From Asterochloris sp. CNOR1 (lineage: Eukaryota > Chlorophyta > Trebouxiophyceae > Trebouxiales > Trebouxiaceae), in NCBI GenBank assembly GCA_963969365.1, contig OZ017762.1:1054001-1118000 (forward strand): a stretch of DNA of 64,000 nt, written 5' to 3'. This document shows, piece after piece, positions 47,072-56,997 of this stretch. Under the pieces are notes generated by a model. That model did not search any database, was not told where the DNA came from, and saw only the letters and a list, made by a program, of their open reading frames with translations. The translations under genes and the position numbers were made by a program. Numbering within the stretch: the stretch's first letter is position 1; each line of letters begins with the position of its first letter.

Positions 47072-47837
47072 ATGTTCAGCAAGATGGCTGCCATTGCATT
47101 GATGGGCCTGGCTGGCATGGCCAATGCTCGCAGCCTGGTAAGTGGCCCTGCTATGCTTGTTGGTGTGCATCAATCATAGCTGCAAACTTAAACAGCATTG
47201 CTCACTGCCATTCTGACGCCTGTGCAGAGCCAAGCCTCCTGCGCCTACTCCCCCACAGACGCACCCAGCAGCAGCTCTGGAGTATACCAGACGAAGTGAT
47301 GCACAGACTGCCCCCTCTCCTCTGGCGGCGCCCCGATCAGTGCACCACCACCACCTTGTCTCCAGCTGGTACCTCCTGTGGGCAGGTCAGCTGCACTCAT
47401 GCATTGTGCCGGTATCTGCCCTTCTGGTCTAAGGTCTGAGTGCAGCACTTCTGTCATGGGCTGCGAATGCGGCCTCTCAGTTGTACAGTGCTTGGGCGTG
47501 ACCGCAAACTTTGCACATGACTGCATGTTCTTGCAGTTATTACTGGTTCTTTGTTGTGCTGTCACACCTGAGGCACCGCTGCGACATGCTGCCCCGAATG
47601 CCCTGGCACCACACTAGTGCCATGTTGCAGATCCCCATTGTGAACCCCTCTGGTGCTGGTGACAACGGCATCCAGTCCTATGCCGTGCCTGCTGGCCAGG
47701 CAGCCCCCCAGCTCTTCTCTGAGGCCGCCTGCTCGGTGCCAGTGGGCAGCAGCCCCACCCCCAGCGCTGCTTGCCCTTGCGTGCTGAGCGGCTACTCAGG
47801 CTACACAGAGAGTGGTGCCCTCTACTACAAATACTGA
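47072..47837 (+). CDS. Small secreted Cys-containing protein, 123 aa, unrecognised
   Basis: Four exons, all joined in phase 0: 47072-47137, 47228-47281, 47341-47385 and 47631-47837 (stop TGA). Exon 1 is a signal peptide (MFSKMAAIALMGLAGMANAR, with ANA-R as a plausible cleavage site). The mature part has about six Cys in short contexts (SCAYSPTD, CTTTTLSPAGTSCGQ, AACSVP, AACPCVL) and ends in SGYSGYTESGALYYKY, rich in Tyr and Gly. The second intron is only 59 nt (GTATAC to GATCAG); without removing it the frame would hit a TGA. I recognise no family. A cell-wall or extracellular role is inferred from the leader and composition. Confidence 0.7.
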
Positions 47838-48300
47838 CCAGTCTCTTAGCCATCAGGGCTCCTGCCTGCTCCCTTTAAGCAGCCCCAGCTTCTGCTGTAC
47901 ACGCACAACAAATTACTGATACAAACTGATCATCATATTCATCGGTGTGCATCACACGGCTTCATGCTTTGCCACAAAGTCTGCATCCAGCTTGCAGTCA
48001 CTTGATTGAGCCTGCCCATTGAGCCATCATGGCCCAATCAAAAAAATGTAAAAATACTTTTGCAAGTTCACTCAGCTTCTTGGGGCAAAGTTGTGGGACT
48101 CAAAACACCTCGAGGCGGTCTCAGCCCTGCAAAGCCCTGCCCGCGTATCAAGTCGTAAGGTACAGCTTTGTGGGCCGCAGACGGACCCGCTGTTGCATTG
48201 CTCTGTATGCCCTATAAGGTTGCCTGATGCATGCTCTGTTTGCCTCATCTAGCTGTTCTTACAAGTTGTTGCAGGATGCTATTTTGAGTGCGCAGAGCAC
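47838..48300. other. Spacer upstream of the bZIP gene
   Basis: This 463-bp stretch holds the 3' UTR of the secreted-protein gene and the promoter/5' UTR of the bZIP gene. It is slightly A/T-richer near 47900-48060 (runs such as CAAAAAAATG). No RNA gene or element was seen. Confidence 0.4.
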
Positions 48301-51300
48301 ATGATGGAATGCGCAGAGCATATGGACGCCAGTTCTTCATGTGATGTCCTGGCTGGGGATGACTGGATCACCAACTGGGACACAATGGCAGAGCAGCATG
48401 AGCCACAAAGCCATGCTGGCCTGAACAGTCCCCTTTTGAGCCTCAAATGGCTGGACAATCTTGATCTTGACTCCAGGTAATGAAGGCTGTGCCTGCACTT
48501 TTGATCTGTCATGCCGTCCAGCTGCAAGGCAGCAGCGCACTGTGACGGCACCAAACGCAGTGTTCGGCTTCTTGACGCATGCATGACCCATGCAGGGACT
48601 GGTCGGCTGCACAGACTCCTCAGAGCTTTCAGGATGCTGGGGGGGAGCTGCAGTGGCCTGCAGCAGGCACAGTGGGAGGTGGGTCTGCACGATGGCACTG
48701 CCGGTACATGCAAAACTGCTTGCAGGTGCTTGACAGTGTGCAGGTGCCTGACTTTGCTGCACATGCTCAGCTGCCTGACGTAACGCAGTCTGCCAAGCAC
48801 GCCCTGCACCTGCACCCTACACACTGCGGGCACCATCAAACATGTCAATATAATGTGGCTGGGATCAATGCTGATGCTTGGCTGCCTGACAGGCACTGGC
48901 GGTGTCTGCCCTGCAGGCCAGCCTGTAACACTGCAAGCTAATGCCCTCTGCCAGCAGGAGACAGGCCCCGCAGCCTCCTGGCAGCTGCAGGCGCTGGATA
49001 TGCTGCCCTCAGTGCCCTCGGCAACCTTCAAAGCCCTGGAGTTGCCCCAGATCCCTGCAGACAAGGGGGACTCTCTCATGACAGCTTCAGATCTGCCTCT
49101 GGAGGCAGAGCTTGCTCTTGGGTACACGCTGCACGGCAGCCAGGACACCGGGAGTGGCGGCCTGCCAGGCAGTCAGGAGGTTGCTGCTGCCCGCAGCGGG
49201 AGCATGCACAGCAGCGCCAGCACTAGCAGCCAGGGCTTGCCCTGCCCCGAGCAGGCACAGCTGCGCTGGCCTGCCATTGGCGGCCCGGGACATGCGCAGG
49301 CACAAAAAGCTGCCACCAACCGTGGCAGCGAGGGGCAGCTGCAGTACAGCAGAGCTGGGCATGGTAGTCAGGGGCTGGTCCAGTATCGCAGGGCTATCAG
49401 CGGCAGCCAGGGGCTGCTGCAGGGCAACAGAGCAGGCAGCAGTGGGAGTGAGGAGCCAGAGGAGGAGGAGGAGCGTGTGGACCCCTCCCTGCCGGCCAAG
49501 GAACGCCGCAAGGCGTCCAACAGGCTTGCACAGAGGAAGCTACAGCTCAAACGCAAGGTGACACAAGTGGCCAACATCCACAGTCTTTCAGTGTGTTGCT
49601 GGCAGGCGCTGGGGGACGACGTGGTCAGTGCAGCTGCAACAGGCTGTAAGCAGGCGCAGTGTGCCCCAGAACTCTGCTCAAAGGAAGGCAAAAGGTGGCC
49701 ACCTACTGTGTTGATGTGCTCGTAGCATGAGTGGAGTCTGAGATGTATGGCTGGACCCTCAAGGTGCGCCACAAGGTCTGCACAATGCTGGCCCAGAGGA
49801 AGCTGCAGCTCAAGCGCACATGATGAGGCTGGTGCTGTGTTGGGCTTGCCTGGGGCAATCTGGGGCATGGCAATGGACTGTGTCGCTGCTCCGCAGAGGG
49901 GAGTGTCAGGGTGTCATGCCCACAAGGCACTGGCATGGATCTACCCGTCCAGGGGTCCCTGCAGGTACCAGGCTCTGCACTTACATTGACACCTCAATCA
50001 CCAATGACGAGGAGCATTTGGCACGAGGAGCATGTGGCGCAAGAGCTGACATGGCGAAGCACATGCAGCTGTCAGGCTCTGTCTGCCCAGCACATACTGC
50101 TGTGCCTGCAGAGGGGACATTAGGCGATCACAGAGGCGACTATCACCTGCAACTGCATCTGGACTCTGTGATAGGCACCAGAGTGCTGCTTCCTTGGCCC
50201 GCCTGTCCAGGGGATGCCAGACCATCACAGAAGCCAGCAAGACTTTGCCCCCCTGTATTTCAGCTGCCCCCAGACTGGTATACAGCATACTGAATGTGCT
50301 CTGCTCTCCATGTAGAGGGAACCTCATGCGATCACAGAGGTGCTGGAGCCCCTGCGCATGCAGATGACTTTCGCAGCAACACTCATTGCTTCATCATGTC
50401 TGGGCTAACTTTTCATGTGCACCCGCAGAGGGAGCGCCAGGCCATCACAGAAGCCCATGAGACACTGCGGATGCAGCTGGCAGCAGCAGTTGCACTCAGC
50501 GCAAACCTGATGACCCGCAATGCTGCTCTGGAGAAGCAGCATCTTATTGCGGCAAAGCATTGGTCATCAGATCAGGCCATGACGGTGAGCATACAGTAGT
50601 TCTCTGGGCGCAACGGCTGTTGTGTCGCAGGCATGCTTGAACTTGTATATCAAGAGTCGTGGGGTCCTGTTGCTGTAACACGACTGTTGCTCAAGACAGA
50701 CCACAGCTCACACGCCAGCATTCAGATCTGACTTATGGTGAGAACCCTCACACAGCCCATACCTCCTATGTGCAGCATTTGCTGACATGCTAGGAGCAAC
50801 GTGCATGACTGGACCGCTTGCAAAGCCGCCCTGCCCAACTACTTCCTCCCTGCATATCGTCTCCACACACCCCCTGTCATTTGGCCTTCAGGCGAAGGCA
50901 CAGGCAGGCGGCGAGTTTAACGTGTTCAAGAACATCACCTTGGCACAGAGGCCGGCTGTGCTGTCCTTTGCCCTGGCCGAAGGCGCTGACTGCGACGGCC
51001 TGCCAGTCGCAGAGCTGAAGCAGCTGCACAGGGCGCGAGCAGCGGGGATCTGGAAGGTGAGCTCAGCGATGTTTGAGCTGTTTTTGTGGGCCAGCCTGCT
51101 GTGCGGGCAAGCTCCTACCGTGCTGTCCTCTGCCCTGGCAAAGGATGCTGCCAGCGACATCCTGCTGGTTGCTGAGCTCAAGCAGCTGCATGGTGCGTAA
51201 GTGGCAGGCAGGTGATAGGTGGCTGTATGCCAAGAGGACGCTCATTACTGCACAGAGGCCGCCTGTGCTGTCATTTGCACAAGCTGAAGGTGCTGCTGTG

Positions 51301-54300
51301 ACGACCTGCGGGTTGTTGAGCTCAGGCACCTGCACGGGCGCGTGCGGTAGGCACTCTGGAAGGTGGTGCTTGTGGCATGATGTGCTTCCTGCCAAGGGAT
51401 GTGCCAGCTGTGTGCATGCCGGGTCCAATGCTGGCATGTTGCTATGCAAGTGCTGGCTGGACTATAGCAGCTGGGCGCAGGCATATGGATCTCAGGTGCG
51501 TCTGTATTGGATGTCAGGATTTTGAATGGTAGGTGGGGCAACAGGCCTTTTCCATGATAAGGTCATGACGGCCCCTGTGCATGTTGGGCCCAGCCATAGA
51601 TACCTCTAGACCTCACACCTAGTCAGTCCAGATACTGACAACTTGTCCTGTTGCGCCCTTCAGGCCTTCGTCAACAGTCTGAGCATGGACCTGGCATCGC
51701 TGGCTGCAGAGGAGGATGCAGAAGTGGCAGCATTACTGGAGGTAAGATCACTGCTGCATCAGCAATTGCATCTGCTGCCTGCATGGGTTGCCAGCCACAT
51801 GGCTTTGCCAGCCTGATCATGTGGCTGGACTTGCATTCTAAGTGCTGTGAGCCAGGTTGCAGGTGGGCTGTGTTGTGAAGTAAGCCAGTTCACCACCCTG
51901 CACCTGCATCTGACTTGTCTGCAGGCCTGCCTACCCTAGGGTGCTGATTTACACCGCCACCCCGGTCAAGGATGTCCGCGCCACTCGCCATTGACAGCAG
52001 GCCACACAGTGCCTTGCAGGGCAGGACTGTTTAGGACTGATGCAAGTAGCTGCCTCTGCAGGCCTGCCCCCATCCCTGCATACACAGCATGCCAAGCTCT
52101 GCCGCCCGAAACCTAAACCTGACCAGCTCCTACCTTTGCAGGTCAAGTTCTCAAGACTTCAGCCAGTGCTGAAGCTGGGTCCGATCCATTCCAGGCACAG
52201 CTGCAGGATGTCAGCCCCCACTCCTCAGAGCAGCACTCAACCAAGTACTGCCGCTGCAGGCCAAGTTCTTTGAGTTCAGCAAGTTCATCGTGGGCATGCT
52301 CCTGGAGGCGCCCCAGCTGCTGCACTCGCTCATGGAGGCGCCCATCGAGGACACCCACACAGCCCTGTGCCTGCCCCCGGGGGAGAAGATGTATAACGCC
52401 ATGCTGGTGAGCTACTTTGCAATAGCACACCATGTTGCGCTTGCTCATGCAAACAGGTCTACAGCGCCGTGCGTGGCCGGAGTACCAAAGGCCTGTGACG
52501 CCAGGGCGATGAGCTGCGGGGGAGAAGGCTGACGCTGTGAGCCTGCTGACTGGTAACAGCTAGTACTGCTGCGTGCTGTAATCAAGCGATGACAGGTGAG
52601 GCACACAGCTTTCAAGATGTGCTCTAGGATGACATGAGGTGGGGTAGAAGCAGAATGCGCAAAACCACCACTTGCCATGGGCGCCGTCAGGAGAGGTGCA
52701 CAGCCCTGTGCTGGCCATATCCTGGAGTGAATGCATGATGCCAATGCTGGTGAGACCTCTCGAGAGCAGATTGTGTGTGGGCAGTGCAGTGCTGTTGTGT
52801 GGTTCCCAGTTCCTGAATTCCACGACAGGGTGCCTTGGCTGAGCCCATGGGACTACTGTTGCACAGTGGCTTTGGGCGTTCTCGCGGGGGCACCTACACT
52901 CTTTGTGCCCTGCCAAACGTCAGGAGCCCCACCGTGCAGTGCTGATGAGCACACTATGTATGCTCTGTGTGCCGCTGCTGAGTTATCATGCATGATGTGG
53001 TTCTTGATGACAGAGGTAGTAGGATCAGCCCTGCGTCATTCTTGCTGGAGGCCATGCGGCACTGAGGGCTTGTGGTGTTGCTCGCTGGCGCTGCAGTGCT
53101 GCCAGTTGCAGCTCCAACACACCCCGTTGCTCCCTGCAGCAGTGCACATAAGTTGTGCAGGCAACAGGTGTTTTGTAGAGATGGACCCTGACATACTGCC
53201 GCTGCTTTTCTGCCCTGCCTGTGCTGACCCACTATCAGCAAATTTGATTCTGCACTACAACATGCAGGGCACTCAGGAGAAAGGCTGCAGCTGATCATTA
53301 CTGTATTATCCCAGTGCCAGCACCGCCGCGCTGCCTTGCACAAATGTGTCTGTCGTGCTGGCCTGCATGCAGCTGCTGTCAGGTGCACCGCAGCGGCCAT
53401 GCAGGCTCGCATACTTGAAAGCCAGGCTGTGCTAGCATCTGGCTCCCAGATGCCTCCACTTCGTCACCACTCTGTGCAGGACTGCATGAAGTTGACCCAG
53501 GAGCAGCAGGCCGAGATGGTCATCCGCAGCACCAGCTTCCAGGCTGCCAACCAGCCGGTCCGCACGCGCCGCAGCGAGCTGATGGCCCAGCTGCAGTCCT
53601 CCTCTGCAGCAGTGGAGCGCAGCGGTCAAATAGCTGGCCTGAATCCTGAGGTGCGATGCAGGATTGCACATGTCTTGGCTGCTGTCTTGCAAAACTCTTT
53701 GTGGACAAGAATTGTGCTGATGGCCCAGCTGTGATGCGCTCCAGTGGCTTTTGTGAGCACACATCAAACAGCTGGCCTGAAGCCAAGATGGGCATTGCGG
53801 TGCTGCATCTAATCACTGCATGAGCTGGTGGCACATAGAGGTCCTGATGAGCGCAGGCCAGTAAATTGCTGAAGTCGGTGTGAAGATGGATGCTGCTCAG
53901 CATTTTTGGCATGCTGTTAGAAAGGCATTGAGGTACTGGCATGCCCGTCTACGCTCTGGTTTGCATTGCTTTAGGTGCCCAGCCAGGCTGTCCAGCCGAA
54001 TGTGCTCGGACCTGCCTCCCTGCTGCTCTACAAGAGGCCTGCCTCTGCACCCCCACTGTGTCGTCGCAAGCAGCCATTCAAAAAGTCTGCTAGCGCTCAA
54101 GGTTAGGCAGGGCTGAACCACTTTGCATTAGTGATTGGGCGAAAGCATCGGCAGACAGGCGTCCAAGTTGGTCTGATGTCAATATTGATGCGATCACTCG
54201 TCCCCCCCAACCAGTCCCGCCTAACCAATGCTGCACTGGCGCAGGCGCTCAGGTGGCCATCCCAGTGTTACAGTCGAAATGGTCCCCACCTGAACAGTCC

Positions 54301-55847
54301 TCACCTGCAATGCCCCAGCAAAGACCTGCCTCCCATGTCGCCATCTGCTGCTGCAGGGGGTCAGCTAGGCTGGTCAGCTACAGGGATTAGTGAATGCACA
54401 TGGACTTTCATGGTGCAGGTGGCCTGCAGGTGCATGCATTGAGCTGCTGTGTCCTCTGGCAGATCACTTAGCAGAAATTGTACTGCTGCTGCAGGTGGCC
54501 GACCAGGCTGCGCAACTGCAAGAGCTGCTGGTGGAGGAAAAGATGCTGTTCATCCAGTTTGGAGGGGGCCTCTTTGGGCAGGTGAGCAAACTCCAGTCTG
54601 TATGCAGTCTTGAGGCTGTCTAGGGGGAAAGGTGGTATCTTTCGTCATCCTGTTTGAGCAATGGTCTGCTTGGGCTTGGGCTGCTGTTCATGTCATATGG
54701 AGGGGGCTGTTCAGGCACTTGCCCTGCCTGTGAAGGAGGTTGCATTCCTGCAATAGCGGTTCTTACCACTTCCAAAGAGAGGCTGTTGCTCTGTCAGGCA
54801 GAGTCCCTCGCTGCTCCCCATCGTGTCGGTAAGGCCTGTTCAGATAGGTTGGCAACTCTTAAATGGAGCTGTGGTGCCTGCGCCCACTTAGAAGTGGAGC
54901 TTGGAAAAGCTGGTTGTGCAATATGAGGAGTGCCCGTCTAGGCAGGTGGGGCCATGAGGATCCCACCAGCAGTGGGCACTGCATTACAGGGATTCAAGGC
55001 TGCACCTGTCTGACCTGTGGGATGCAAGCTATTGCTGATGGTGCTGCATGTCCTCAAATGAGTGCAGTGGCTGGTTGTGTTGCTGTGACAGCAAGATCTG
55101 AATCTGAGCGTCCAAAGTCGTTTTCGCCTGCCCAGACATGTGCAGGCCTGGGGGAATCAGAGCAACGGATGTGCCTCTTGATCTAGCCACAGTGCGGTCG
55201 CAGCGAGTGCTGTGTCCTGATGGCAAAAAGTCCTGGCCATTGCAGTAGTTAGCTTGGCCTGCCTGCAGGTGCTGGGCCCTAGGCAGTGCGCGGAGTCTCT
55301 TGTTGCGGCTTACCCCCATGCACTGGACATGTTTGCCCTCTGCGACCACCTGGCAGTCGTTCAAGGCGAGTCATGAGTACTGTTTGCCCTATGCTGAGCT
55401 CTGTCTGGCTTATCTGGACAGCACTGGCCTCTTCGCTCTGTTCGAAAGTTTGCGCGAGGCTGACCACCCACACGGCGGTACCGCAGTGTCTGCCATGAGG
55501 CAGACGTGTCTGCCCAGCAGACAGAGAGCAGATGCAAGGTGTCTAGTTCCGGGCATCCTGCCTGCTGTGCTGCAGCACAGTGCTGCACTGCCTGCTGTCT
55601 GTGGACGTAGGCACCAGCTCTATTACATTCAGATGTGGCCCCAAGGCATATGCTGCAGATCCCATGGTTCTTTGTTGTCACGATTGACTGTTCACAGATG
55701 AGTGATGGCAAGTTCCCTGCCATTGCAGGCATGCTGCAGGAGGCGCCAGTGAAGCCCAGTCCCACAGCACTTCAGGGCATGATGTTGCTGGACCAGCTAG
55801 GTGCAGCAGATGCACGCGGTCAGTTCATCAGCTGGCAGAGCATGTGA
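48301..55847 (+). CDS. bZIP transcription factor, 11 exons, about 639 aa
   Basis: Exons: 48301-48476, 48596-48678, 48917-49557, 50429-50584, 50892-51056, 51664-51741, 52260-52406, 53480-53650, 54495-54581, 55269-55365 and 55729-55847. All phases match. The N-terminus is acidic and Trp/Asp-rich (GDDWITNWDTM, LKWLDNLDLDS), a likely activation region. Exon 3 is Gln/Ser/Gly-rich and ends with an acidic block then the basic region KERRKASNRLAQRKLQLKRK. Exon 4 continues with RERQAITEAHETL and a zipper with Leu/Ala at heptad spacing (L-A-L-L). The junction of basic region and zipper falls exactly at a phase-0 intron. The C-terminal half (FNVFKNITLAQRPAVLSF, FSKFIVGMLLEAPQLLHSL, KLTQEQQAEMVIRSTSF, MMLLDQLGAADARGQFISW) resembles the long helical tail of green-algal bZIP proteins. 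The last intron appears to use a GC donor; without it the protein would stop at 55376. Confidence 0.85.
49321..49440 (+). repeat. In-frame 45-48-nt repeats in bZIP exon 3
   Basis: Three adjacent units encode variants of GSQGLLQYxRA (GSEGQLQYSRA, GSQGLVQYRRA, GSQGLLQGNRA). They lie just before the acidic block and basic region. Because the unit is a multiple of three, the frame is intact, so this is the same duplication habit acting harmlessly inside an exon. Confidence 0.8.
49515..49820 (+). repeat. Copy of the bZIP basic-region exon end
   Basis: Exon 3 ends in the codons for LAQRKLQLKRK (to 49557). In the next intron, about 49790-49821 again encodes LAQRKLQLKR, with only a few base changes, then leaves the frame. 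The spacing is about 265 bp. The copy has no GT donor at the equivalent place. Confidence 0.8.
49897..50584 (+). repeat. About 105-bp array of bZIP zipper exon copies, only the last one working
   Basis: The working exon 4 begins at 50429 after CCCGCAG. Related starts follow CAG/TAG acceptors at about 49897 (CGCAGAGGGGAGTGTCAGGG), 50112 (TGCAGAGGGGACATTAGGCG), 50211 (ATGCCAGACCATCACAGAAG) and 50316 (AGAGGGAACCTCATGCGATC). A weaker one lies near 50019. Spacings among the last four are 99, 105 and 113 bp. The 50316 copy keeps similarity through GCGCATGCAGATGAC, the counterpart of the leucine-zipper part. All but the last have lost the frame. Confidence 0.85.
50892..51362 (+). repeat. bZIP exon 5 followed by two decayed copies
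   Basis: Working exon 5 (50892-51056) reads AQRPAVLSFALAEGADCDGL and VAELKQLHRA. About 51083-51195 reads APTVLSSALAKDAASDILLV and VAELKQLHGA. About 51199-51362 reads TAQRPPVLSFAQAEGAAV and then loses the frame, but keeps TCTGGAAGGTGG, the counterpart of the exon's donor. Copies follow each other directly, with a period of about 140-165 bp, forming a three-unit tandem array. Confidence 0.85.
52130..52406 (+). repeat. Decayed copy upstream of bZIP exon 7
   Basis: GCTGCAGGCCAAGTTCTTTG at the start of exon 7 (52260) is echoed by TTTGCAGGTCAAGTTCTCAA at about 52136-52155, and similarity continues through GACTTCAGCCAGT versus GAGTTCAGCAAGT. The offset is about 119 bp. Only the exon's first third is recognisable. 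Confidence 0.65.
53575..53800 (+). repeat. Decayed copy downstream of bZIP exon 8
   Basis: The last third of exon 8 (GAGCTGATGGCCCAGCTGCA to 53650) is repeated at about 53716-53795 (GTGCTGATGGCCCAGCTGTG), including ATCAAACAGCTGGCCTGAAG as counterpart of GTCAAATAGCTGGCCTGAAT. The offset is about 138 bp. A TGA follows GCCCAGCTG at once, so the copy cannot be used in the parental frame. Confidence 0.75.
54495..54720 (+). repeat. Decayed copy downstream of bZIP exon 9
   Basis: The end of exon 9 (ATGCTGTTCATCCAGTTTGG, AGGGGGCCTCTTTGGGCAG) is echoed at about 54680-54718 (CTGCTGTTCATGTCATATGG, AGGGGGCTGTTCAGGCA). The offset is about 138 bp. The equivalent of the GTGAGC donor is lost. Confidence 0.65.
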
Positions 55848-56471
55848 GCGAGCATCAGAGGAAATAGATTCCAAATTGTTCAACCCATAAACACTACATT
55901 CGGGCTTGCAGAGGATGTGGCCAGGGCCAGCCAAGGCAGCCGTTGTCAAAAGGCACAGTACATGCCTATTGTACTTTACTCCCAGTCCCCGAGATGACTT
56001 GCATGAGGCCAGGCAGGAAGTTGCCTGTGCTGATCAACACACCTGGCAGTGCAGTTGCATGCATGACACCCAGTCCAGAATTTTCATACTTTGGTGCGTC
56101 TGATCACAAACTGAGCATTTAGTCTTCCCAGCACTCTGCACACCATTTGGCTTATTAGACACTGAGAGATTCGATTTCCACTTCGACTATGTACAAAAGC
56201 TTTGTGTTGGAGTTAATCCATGATTCTTAGCTGGCTCAGACAGGGGGAAAACACTTGACCCCTGATATCCCCTGGCTGAGCTTCCTGTTTTGTTAGCGTT
56301 GTGGCAGTATGTCTGGGGCTGCAGATATATGTGCATGTCCAGGCCAAGAAGTGGTGACACAGGCTGAGACTACAGCTGTGAATCAAGACGAATCAATATC
56401 ACGGTGCATTGGTTGCTCCTGACATTCACAACGCTCTGTGTTGATGACAGAGTGTGCCAACATGGCAGAGT
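55848..56471. other. Intergenic, A/T-richer stretch
   Basis: This 624-bp stretch separates the bZIP stop from the next plus-strand start. It is A/T-richer than the genes and has no long ORF of note, no RNA gene and no recognisable element. It presumably holds the bZIP 3' UTR and the promoter of the small gene. Confidence 0.4.
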
Positions 56472-56997
56472 ATGAAGAAAGTCACTTCACTGAGTGATGC
56501 AGTCGACCTGCTGGATGCACAGGTGAGCTGTGGCACTTTACTGTCAATCAGCTAGCGGCCCAGAAAGGTGAAGGGATGCAGCAATGCAGCACGATTCACA
56601 CCGTGGACGGTGCAGTCTCCATGGCGGCCAACGGGAGCCCGCTGGCCAGTACATCTGGGCAGTAAACTGTGGCTTCAAATTGCCGGTGATTGTCTGGCTC
56701 TATGCAAGTGGCCTTGCCCCGCTGCAGTTGCTGAGGGTACATGGCCATCCTGCCAGCTGCAAGCGACTTGGGGTACACTTGACAGACCTCACATATGTCC
56801 GCAACACCCTGCGGCGTGAGCTTGCAGTCATCTCTATGCCGCCATACCAGTGCGCAGGGCTGTTTCAGAAACAGACAAATGACAAGGGTGATGCCATTGC
56901 CTGGTACAGCATGCGTGACAGGCTGGTCACACTCCTCATATGCAGCTGGCAGCTGGTTCTCAAACCCACCTTGAAGGTGAATTTGCCGAGGGAGTAG
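56472..56997 (+). CDS. Hypothetical protein, two exons, about 152 aa
   Basis: The ATG at 56472 opens a 17-codon exon (MKKVTSLSDAVDLLDAQ) with a CACAG|GTGAGC donor. The second exon can start at 56590 in phase 0 (HDSHRGRCSLHGGQ) and reads to a stop at 56997. The middle looks like a folded domain (KLPVIVWLYASGLAPLQL, LGVHLTDLTYVRNTLRREL, KGDAIAWYSMRDRLVTLL). I do not recognise it. It overlaps, antisense, the likely 3' end of the adenylyl cyclase gene on the minus strand, so one of the two models may be wrong here. Confidence 0.4.

Noticed and set aside
47228-47385. In-frame TGA in the secreted-protein gene as a sign of stop-codon reassignment or selenocysteine
   Set aside because: A 59-nt intron (47282-47340) with GT/AG ends removes it and joins phase-0 exons cleanly. 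Several other genes here end in TGA, so TGA works as a stop.
49897-50584. Regularly spaced repeats as a CRISPR array
   Set aside because: The units are degenerate, the spacers are not unique short segments, and the repeats match a bZIP exon. The DNA is clearly eukaryotic nuclear.
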